From Bimastos eiseni (taxonomy: Eukaryota > Annelida > Clitellata > Crassiclitellata > Lumbricidae): DNA of 64,000 bases. Position 1 is the first letter of the stretch, and each line of letters opens with the position of its first letter. Both the position numbers and the translations under genes were made by a program. The stretch spans positions 19,969,877 through 20,033,876 of the forward strand of contig OY365819.1 in the NCBI GenBank assembly GCA_959347315.1. Reading direction: 5' to 3'. Shown here in pieces: positions 56,641-64,000 of this stretch. A model generated the notes under the pieces. That model was not told where the DNA came from and ran no database searches. It saw only the letters and a list, made by a program, of their open reading frames with translations.

Positions 56641-57384
56641 TGTGTGAAACCATTTTTCTGTATGGCATATCAAAACATTTTCTGTTCTAATGATGGCCTT
56701 ATGTAAATGGTCGATCCTCATGAAGTCCAACGCGGAACTGGAAAGTAGAGTTCATTTCGTAGAGCACTAATGGATCGATTTCACGGTTGGACACCCTCAT
56801 TTGATTCTAAATTACCCAGATTGAGACAGATCGTTCACTGAAGCGAGATGAGCGATCGAGGGGTTACTGGGACCGCAGCAGGGCGGTACACCAACTGAAG
56901 ACCACACATTAGACAGTGTGTATATATCTGAGGGGGTGTGCTGGTTACGTAACCCTCTGACATATTTCATCCAACCCACCGAGTCGTGATTATCCCCAAC
57001 TCTGACCTGGGGCCCATCCCTAGTGGCCGTCGTAAGGTGTCACTAGCGTTGATTTTCCGCAGGGAAAAACAGCTTAGCAGACTGTTAGTCTATTCGACTT
57101 CAGCGATCGCTATTTGCTGCGCTTGTTACGCTCGCCGTATTAACGCATAACAACTGAGAACAGTAGCGTCATCTGGCGGTGTTTTCGGGAAGTCTTGACC
57201 GGCGGATAAACGAGTCTACTTACTTGACTAATGGTCGGTGAGTGACATTAGGAGGTTGTTGGTGAACGGAATATGCGCTGAGCTAATAGACTTCACCAAT
57301 GTTGCACAACGACCATAAGTCTGTAATGCCAGGATTTAACGCTCGAACGAGTGGCTTTTACGATAGGAAAATAGTGTGGCATGC
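56641..57384. other. Intergenic stretch, nothing recognised
   Basis: No supported feature. Confidence 0.5.
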
Positions 57385-57485
57385 AGGGTAGCCGACGCGT
57401 AGAGAATCACTAACTTAGGCACTCACTGTGTGAGGACATTGAACAAGACTTTGGCTTAAAATTAGCCATCAATGTTCTGCCCCAT
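57385..57485 (+). mobile_element. tRNA-derived SINE fragment, plus strand
   Basis: GGCACTCACTGTGTGAGGAC then ATTGAACAAG parallels GGCGTCACTGTGTAGGGACC then TTGAGCAAG of the copy at 41843-42022. The head is decayed. Confidence 0.5.
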
Positions 57486-58829
57486 GGCATGCAAAGTATG
57501 CATGCTTTGTGTATAATATATGAGCACTTCTGAACTTAGGGGCGAATGGCTATATCAAAAACCGTATTAAAATATGTAAGATGGTCGCCCATTGTGTCAT
57601 CATAAAAAAGACCACCACTTGAGACTTCAGTGGTTATCACGGACCTAAGAACCCACTGCTCTGTGAGCAACAGTCTGTATCCATCGTAATGTCATTGTAG
57701 ACCTATAAGCTATATTCCGACACGATCTTTAATCCCGCTGCATTGACAGGTGATGTAGGGTAAGCATTAGGTGAGGCAAGTAGGCCTACAGGCACAGTAA
57801 GGCCATTGTAAAGCAAGAGAATTATGGATGGCAAGTCTAACTAATGCACTGTTTTGGAAAGGCAAGATGAGTCACTTGACCAATAAGGAAAGGATGTAAT
57901 TGCTGGATTGCGTTTTGCGTCCCATTCGAGAGCCGCTCGTTTAGCCACAAATTCCGAATTGGCGATTTATTACCTCATAATAATAAGAATAACGATATAA
58001 ACAGAAAAGTCTATTTCTTTTGTCGTTATATGAAAAATTTTCTCTCCAATCTCTTCTATCTTTTCTGAATAATTACGTCATTCCTGAGAAGCCTTTAAAT
58101 ACTTCGCTGTAACCTTTAGTAATAACTCACTCTTGTATTGGTTAAATCGGACAGACAAACAGCGCAACCAACGGCGTAGCTCCTTAAGAATTGCAACAAG
58201 TTGAGATGAAATTAAAGAAATACCCAAACTACATACATTTATCATTCGTCTCTTCTAAGTAAACTATTTATTTCGACCGCTCACATCAATTGACCGCTTC
58301 TTTACGACGTGTTTATACCCAATGAGCTTTTCCATTATTCAGGTTCTATACATAGTATCGCTGCTATTAATAGGCTATGAAATATCGAGTTATAATTATT
58401 CGCACATTAGCCGCCAGATGATGCGTCAATAAAACCAGGCATATATCCTTATTTCCAGAATTCCTACAAATTTGATCATTTGATAATATCCAACTGTCAA
58501 TTCAACGTAAGAAATGCAGTAGGTTTTAATGCGATCTCTAAATTCAAATCGCACATATGATGAGAAACTCCCAAGCTATAGGCCTACGGTCCTTACCCAC
58601 TCAATCCTTACAGAATCCAATCGAAGAAGGAAGGGTGGATTTGCGCTGCAGCCACTGTCTAAGCATACTCAGTTACTCACCCCGTCTCATTCTATAAGCA
58701 GGTGCAAATCAGCCCGCTACAAGCAGAGGCATTTCTCGTCACTCTTTAAGACATTTCGTTCAAGGCCTTGCATATAGCAGTGCATGTTAATAGCTTGACT
58801 ATTGAAGACGCATTTATTTCAGAACTGTT
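57486..58829. other. Intergenic stretch, nothing recognised
   Basis: AT-rich, without supported genes or repeats. Confidence 0.5.
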
Positions 58830-58890
58830 ATATAGGTAGGTAGCTGCGGAAAGCGCCCTCGCGAGGTTCTTTAGGACGCTATATAAATGT
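58830..58890 (+). mobile_element. L2-like LINE terminus
   Basis: GAAAGCGCCCTCGCGAGGTT...GGACGCTATATAAATGTTC, the typical 3' terminus. No coding part was identified. Confidence 0.5.
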
Positions 58891-59369
58891 TCATATACAT
58901 AGCCTTCTGTCACGTATGTCTTTATATCCGTGAACCGCTGGGGATGAATTTAACACACGAGCCATGGTGCATCAATGGTGTCCGATACATAACCGATCGT
59001 CAGAATGCTTTTCAAAGACTGATAAAGAACGACGAAAAGGAAAGAAGTCCAGCAAAGGAATCGCATCTGACCAATAGATTGACCAACAACTAAACGCTGC
59101 AGAAACAACACTCCTTATTTTTGCCACGTGTGCCATTCTGAGTATGATACATTATCTGTGAAATGTGGAAATCTAGTCTTTTATTAAAACTGAAACACTG
59201 TTGTTAACCTGATGTAAACAGTTAAACTGATGATGTACCGCATTGCGTAATTAGAACGTAGGCAGACGCAACACTAAGACTTGTTTCAAGTCGGTTAATC
59301 AACAATTCACTTTTGTGATGTGTCCTAAACGCCGTTTAATGCAATCCTGTCTGCGGAATTCATTAATTG
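58891..59369. other. Intergenic stretch, nothing recognised
   Basis: No supported feature. Confidence 0.5.
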
Positions 59370-59645
59370 ATCATGAACATTTATATAGCGCTCCTTCAAG
59401 AACATACACAGGAGCATTCTCAGCCCAGCCACGACTAAAGGAAACAGACCTTGAGGAACTTGTAAAAACTCGACGGTTGGGGTGCACAAGCAAAGAGCGG
59501 AGCTCAAGTTGAAGCTCGCTCCATGTTGAAGGGTCAACAACCGAGAGAATGCGCGGAATGTATGAGCGTGGCGTCAAATTGATCCTCAACATGGGACATG
59601 GGGAGAGAGTAATATTAATGCCTCACAATGGAGGCAGCAATGAAC
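59370..59645 (-). mobile_element. LINE 3' end with RT C-terminus (family 2)
   Basis: Minus strand: RILSVVDPSTWSELQLELRS and, further, SRGWAENAP...LEGALYK line up with FSMVGPSTWNGLPVALR and HGWVGSTSE of the copy at 21598-22000. It ends AGGAGCGCTATATAAATG. Premature stops are present. Confidence 0.72.
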
Positions 59646-59819
59646 GGGTAATAGTGCCCTTGCTTTGTTGCTGGGGCATGTGGTAAAAGAAACTGCGCTA
59701 ATGTTTCTGGTCAACTTCTTCCGATTGAGATATGAGTTTTTAAAACAAAGCGAAGAACATCATAGGATGGACTTCTTCACGAGTAGTTTTAGACGATCCA
59801 TTTATTATCATCAATCCGA

Positions 59820-60500
59820 TTGCAATTAGGGTAAAGTACCAAAGGTGAGCACCACCCAAATGTGAGCCCCTTTGATTATTTCACTTGATCAGCATAGACG
59901 AGGGCTCCACTCAGTGAATATCCGTAGTAATAACAACAAGCGTGCCAGAGAACGTTAAAAGAGTTTTTAAATTCCTTTTTCACAGAATTCTAGTGCTTCA
60001 AAATAAAGCCATAAAGATAAAGTTATTTTTCCTTTTTTCGTAAATGATTGATAACTTGGTCTAACTTTTGGCCATGATACAACTATAATTATTGCTATCA
60101 TGTGTTTTATGTCCATTTTATGAGTGAGCGATGATAAGATTTTTTTCTTGTTCCGTTTAACTGTAAGGAGTTTTTTCATACGCCGACTGCATGTTCCGAA
60201 ATGTGAGCACTATAAAGGCCTAAGGACGGGATTGGGAGCATGGTGCACACATTGCGATCGCATTATGAGCATTCTGCTCATATTACTGCATTCAATGTTG
60301 TACATGTTAAGTGACAATTGGTTTATCTGAGATACTGTTGCCTATTATTGGCATTTATGTTAGATAAGGCCCTACACTCTTTGTAGAACCTACCTGGAGT
60401 ATGCGACCGTACACCCTGCACATGTTACTTAAGTGCTTTTTATTGAAGTGTATCTGTGCTCACATTAAGATCTCGTAGTCTAAATGTGAGCAGGTATACT
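59820..60500. other. AT-rich block with repeated AAATGTGAGC motifs
   Basis: AAATGTGAGC occurs at 59859, 60199 and 60482; GGTGAGCACC at 59845; the inverted GTGCTCACATT at 60448. Bounded by CAATTAGGG at 59824 and CAAATTAGG at 60500. It could be an unclassified DNA transposon, but no inverted termini are proven. Confidence 0.3.
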
Positions 60501-60999
60501 CAAATTAGGAATTGGAGTTAATATGTCGTGGGGTGCTGCGCGAGGAAGTTCTTCAAAAGAGTTGGACCAATCACAGCGAAGAAGAGTAGCCCATAACGTA
60601 CCGAGGAATTTCGCAAACAACATAAGAGAGAACCTTTGTTTATCAGCTGTTCTAAGGGATTGCTTTATAACTGGAGCTCATATATAACCATAAATGTAAA
60701 CAGCATGCGACGACACGATTTTTATATTAAATTTTTAACGATCGTTAAAGGAACGACGAGAGTACTTAATTCAAAAATGTACGAACATTGCAATAAGTGT
60801 TTCCGTGAAGCATGCAGACGTGGACTATACGATATAAAATGCGTTACCTATATATGCGTGAGAGGAAGGTCTTACATCTGACCTCATAAAGACGCGGTTT
60901 CATCAAGCCACACACCCTGGCTTATCCTCCTCCTCCTCCTTCAGTGAACATAGTTCAGTTTCTGCACACTCTGCTAAGTGCCATATTATCGCCCGCAGC
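60501..60999. other. Intergenic stretch with a short open frame
   Basis: An ATG frame near 60523 gives about 50 codons (SWGAARGSSSKELDQSQRRR...) before a stop. It has no known family and may belong to a transposon. Nothing else. Confidence 0.3.
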
Positions 61000-61897
61000 T
61001 GTTACTCGTCTATTTCGAAATATTATTTATTTTTATAGAAACCCTCCATGACAACAACAATTTCGAACAGATTGCCAATATTCAGTCTACGGGTCTCACG
61101 GATACAATAAATTGCCCAGCGATTCGAGCAATGCGCATTCTCGCCACGTCCCGCGAAACGGTTTTCTTTTGATTCCGACCGATTAGCGGAATATTGGATC
61201 AGTCTGGGAAGGGTGCCGCGTCGAAACATACCGCGCTTTCATATAGGAGCTTAGAGCTTAATGCAACATGGAGATTTATTAAATCGCATTGCGTCCTCCG
61301 TTTTTCCCTCCTGCTACGTTCTCTCTCATAACCTTCCGGATCCGTAATACTCTTTATCAAGTATCAATTTACCAACGATTCGCCGACTAATTTGGTCGCG
61401 AGCAGCGTGAGAAACGCCACGTCCACGTCCGTCATGACCACGAAATTGCTCGCGTTTTACAGGACGGATCGGTCACCAGCCGGTGGTCAATCACGGCTCA
61501 TTGGTCCGGCGTCTGCTACGCCCTTTCCGCGAACAATATCCCACGCTCGGGCCCGTCCCTGCATCGCCCCTCGGCCGCAAGAGGGCGTCGAAGCGCACGC
61601 GAGGTGTCGCTAATCGGCGCGTGACAGTTAAATTGATTCCTGTCACCAACCAATCACCGGTCGCCACCAGAAGAGACGCTGTTGCCTGCGTCTGTGTGTG
61701 TGTAGAAATGACAAACTCGGCGCGATCAATTAATTGTAGACTTATTAAATTGGCGATGAGTTGTGTCGGGAATATTAGAGATGCGCCGCTCGCGTCTTCG
61801 TCGTCGTCGACCAATAGGAAACCGTAATTCGTCCCTTTAAAGGCGACACTTCGTCCGTTCGCTGAAGCCACTTCCGGTTGTATCGGCGTCACGCGAA
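61000..61897 (+). promoter_or_regulatory. Candidate promoter / 5' UTR of Dbx
   Basis: CpG-rich, low-repeat sequence directly upstream of the Dbx ATG. Features: GTGACAG (61621) and CTGTCAC (61640), an inverted pair of TALE/Meis-type TGACAG sites around a TTAAATTGATT core; CCAAT boxes at 61650 and 61811; and CAATTAATTG at about 61726, a homeodomain-type palindrome. No TATA box near the ATG. The transcription start cannot be placed. Confidence 0.45.
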
Positions 61898-62540
61898 ATG
61901 TTTCCACTGTCGAACGGGACTTCCCTCTATCCGGGATTGATGCGCGGGGCATCATCGGGGCAGATGCGGCGTCACGGGGAAGGAGTGGCCGAGGGGTGCA
62001 TCGATGGACCCTCTGCCCTGCTCTTGGAGACGCTTTTCAGAGAGAGACAGTTTCATTTGCACGCTGCTCTAGCAAGCGCTCGCAGCCACCACCAGAACTC
62101 CACCACCGACGGTCCCTCCGTGGGATGCGTCCATCCGTCGTCACAGTCCAAGCATCAGGGACACAACTTTCACTCGTCTACCACGTCCGCTCCCATCCGA
62201 GTCCAGTCCTACAGTCCTCCATCGTCGTCCTCATCGTCTGGTCTGATGAGGACAGCTGTGAAGAGACAGAGGGACAGACCAGAGGACTTCCTTGGCAGCG
62301 AGGCAGAGGACAAGACAAGGACGGATGTTGTGCCTGAGATGTGTCGGACCCCAACAGCAAGAACATCATCCTCATCGGCGTCTCCTCTTCCACCTCCACC
62401 TGCTCTGTCCCAGGTCTTTCCGTCGTCCACTTGTTCTGTAGTCTCAGATGGATCCAACCCAAAACCCTATTTGAAGTTTGGGGTCAGCGCCATTCTTTCG
62501 TCAGAAATCTCGCCGAAAAATACGAACCAGTCCAATTCGG
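61898..62540 (+). CDS. Dbx: Dbx-type homeobox protein, coding exon 1
   Basis: N-terminal part of a homeodomain repressor of the Dbx family (neural progenitor and interneuron patterning in vertebrates and flies). The ATG at 61898 has G at -3. Residues 1-17 (MFPLSNGTSLYPGLMRG) resemble the MFPGLLAP...YPSLLRP start of DBX1, and 41-50 (LLLETLFRER) sit where DBX1 has FLVEDLIRI. Residues 192-201 (LKFGVSAILS, 62471-62500) match the DBX eh1-like motif FLKFGVNAILS, the Groucho-binding repressor element. Between them is Ser/Pro/His-rich low complexity. The exon is taken to end at 62540 (CGG|GTATTC, phase 1), where the frame joins the acceptor at 63901 with the split codon reading Gly. Without splicing the frame runs to 62806. 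HLX has a related LKFGIDRILS motif, so it is the main alternative; the homeobox lies outside the window. Confidence 0.85.
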
Positions 62541-63386
62541 GTATTCAGTTTTTCTTTCCTGATTTCTTTTGCGATAATTCTATGCAGCAGTGTTGTCCAA
62601 CCTTTTTGACACAGCGGCTCTTCGAATTAATTAACCTTTATTCCGCAGCAGCACCAGTAAACTCAAATAGCAACGACTACAAATTATTGAAAATCCTAAG
62701 CGTTATAACATTTTATTACGGATCAATCATAATGCATAATAGCATGTATACGTACGCCATTTGCTCACATTTTCTACCGACAGACAAGTTACAGACAGAT
62801 AGCTAAGCAAGTTGGTCAGTGATTTTTTTTAGTTTATTTCCGTTTTAAACACATTACAAAAATTTAACTATTGCTTGGGCTGGCCATAAAAACTAACCCG
62901 CGGGATTCATGTGGGACAGCACTGCTATAAAGTTTTGTAGCTTGGAAAGACGTAGAATGATAAGTGAATAGCTTCAGTTCATACACAAAACAAGCTAATA
63001 GGCATGCTATGATGAAAACACCAGAGCCTGAGAGCTTCACATTCACGCAGTTGTCTCTGCCATCATTACACAATTTACATGTTATTCTCGCCGAGAAATC
63101 TACGTTCAGAAACTCCTATTGTCAATCGATGGTAGACAACGATATATCTATACATTACAACGAATGAACGAACGCTGTGGCAACGCATTTTCAAAGATAG
63201 ACATGATAGAATTTACGGCTTTTAGAATGTTTGGTAGGAGTGTTAATCTGCAAGCAGTGGTAATCGAGCATAACAACCCTGAGCGCTGTTCAAATTCATG
63301 ACCTATCTCCCATTTCTTATCGCGTATACACGACCCGCGTACGATGAGATCAAAAAGCATTTGTTATCAGAATGAATATCTCGTTT

Positions 63387-63390
<4 letters not shown>

Positions 63391-63448
<58 letters not shown>

Positions 63449-63515
63449 TTGTATAAATATATATACACACGACATACATAACATATATATATATATTATA
63501 TATATATACATCATC
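63391..63515. repeat. (TA)n microsatellite in the Dbx intron
   Basis: About 55 bp of pure TA, then TATA-rich blocks with ACACGACATACATAAC between. Confidence 0.97.
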
Positions 63516-63755
63516 AAGCCTTTGAATATTGCTATTGCTATATTATATCATACTAAAAGGGTCTTCAACCCCTTTAGTATAAGGCCTTGAACAGCAACTA
63601 CAACAATAATAAAAGTACTACAAATATAAATAATAACAGTTATAATAAAGCGGTAATAGAAATGTATGTCGTCACTTTAAAGTCGGTCCTTGGTCGCTGC
63701 TACGCAGTTTCGATGTATATCGGGCTTCAGGATAAGTCCGGTCAAAACCAAGAGT

Positions 63756-63803
63756 GGAAAGTTGAAGAGGTCAAAGAGAGGAAAGTTGAAGAGGTCAAAG
63801 AGA
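63756..63803. repeat. Two perfect 24-bp tandem units
   Basis: GGAAAGTTGAAGAGGTCAAA plus GAGA, present twice back to back. Confidence 0.9.
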
Positions 63804-63901
63804 TATTATACAGCCAAAAGAGAAAATAAGTCGAGGGAAAGATTTTCTTTGGTTATTATCTTATTTGTTTCTTTCGAATAATTTTCTTTTTTTTCTTGCA
63901 G

Positions 63902-64000
63902 GTGTATCGATGAATCCATCCTCGTCAAACGCAAACGTACCTGCTGCTTACCAAGCGCACGGGGGTCAATCCATGCACCAGGCGACTACGACCTTGATGG
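63902..64000 (+). CDS. Dbx: Dbx-type homeobox protein, exon 2 (partial, runs off the window)
   Basis: After a strong polypyrimidine tract and CAG at 63901, only one frame is open and in phase with exon 1. It completes a Gly codon, then reads VSMNPSSSNANVPAAYQAHG and continues GQSMHQATTTLM. The content (Ser, Ala, Gln, His) suits the linker between the eh1-like motif and the homeodomain of Dbx. The homeodomain itself is expected to the right. A second open frame (CIDESILVKRKRT...) exists but needs a phase-2 donor, so it is less likely. Confidence 0.65.

Larger units (their letters stand above)
62541..63901 (+). other. Intron 1 of Dbx
   Basis: Donor GTATTC at 62541 (weak at +4 to +6). Acceptor: the pyrimidine-rich TTTTCTTTTTTTTCTTGCAG ends at 63901. 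Phases match. A nearby donor at 62657 (GTAAAC) would be phase 0 and not fit. The intron holds AT-rich unique sequence and the repeats listed next. Confidence 0.65.

Noticed and set aside
60523..60881. Short ORFs near 60.5-60.9 kb as a gene
   Set aside because: They look slightly gene-like (Arg/Ser-rich start, Cys-rich second frame), but the frames break and no family is recalled.
63904..64000. Alternative exon-2 frame (CIDESILVKRKRT...)
   Set aside because: It would need a phase-2 donor in exon 1 that I do not see; the chosen frame fits the phase-1 donor and Dbx-like linker composition.

Overview
This window is eukaryotic, animal DNA. It holds two homeobox genes with spliced coding exons, set in long non-coding stretches packed with microsatellites, retrotransposon remnants, tRNA-derived SINEs, hAT-type DNA transposons and one 4.2-kb satellite array. 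The homeodomain sequence, the LINE 3' ends and the microsatellite load suggest an invertebrate bilaterian, perhaps a marine lophotrochozoan or a non-vertebrate deuterostome. The phylum cannot be fixed from this sequence alone.

Layout. (1) 1-2551: LINE remnant, pyrimidine tract and the 5' flank of the first gene. (2) 2552-23697, + strand: a complete tinman/NK4/Nkx2-5-type gene in two coding exons (2552-3476 and 23093-23697). A 19.6-kb phase-1 intron separates them and is full of repeats. The second exon carries the homeodomain and the NK2-specific domain. (3) 23698-61897: a 38-kb intergenic region. It contains many microsatellites, L2/CR1-like LINE 3' ends, at least four hAT-type elements (one with a perfect 8-bp target duplication), a foldback-like element, a 138-bp inverted duplication, the 51-bp satellite array (33190-37355), and a few GC/CpG-richer unique blocks that are the best candidates for cis-regulatory DNA. 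(4) 61898-64000, + strand: the 5' part of a Dbx-type homeobox gene. Exon 1 carries the N-terminal motifs and the eh1-like LKFGVSAILS motif, and exon 2 runs off the window. Its homeobox lies beyond the right edge.

The two genes encode transcription factors and point the same way. NK4 is the cardiac/visceral mesoderm regulator and Dbx is a neural-progenitor repressor. They need not act in one pathway, so their adjacency is a synteny observation.

The most unusual items are the 51-bp satellite (17 codons per unit, almost continuously open on the minus strand, with 255-bp and 408-bp higher-order repeats), the foldback-like element at 31.2-32.8 kb, the autonomous-derived hAT copy at 42.66-43.57 kb, and the 138-bp inverted repeat at 43.7/44.4 kb. 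I found no convincing evidence of a wholly new gene system. Most long ORFs other than the homeobox exons are simple-sequence artefacts or transposon fragments.
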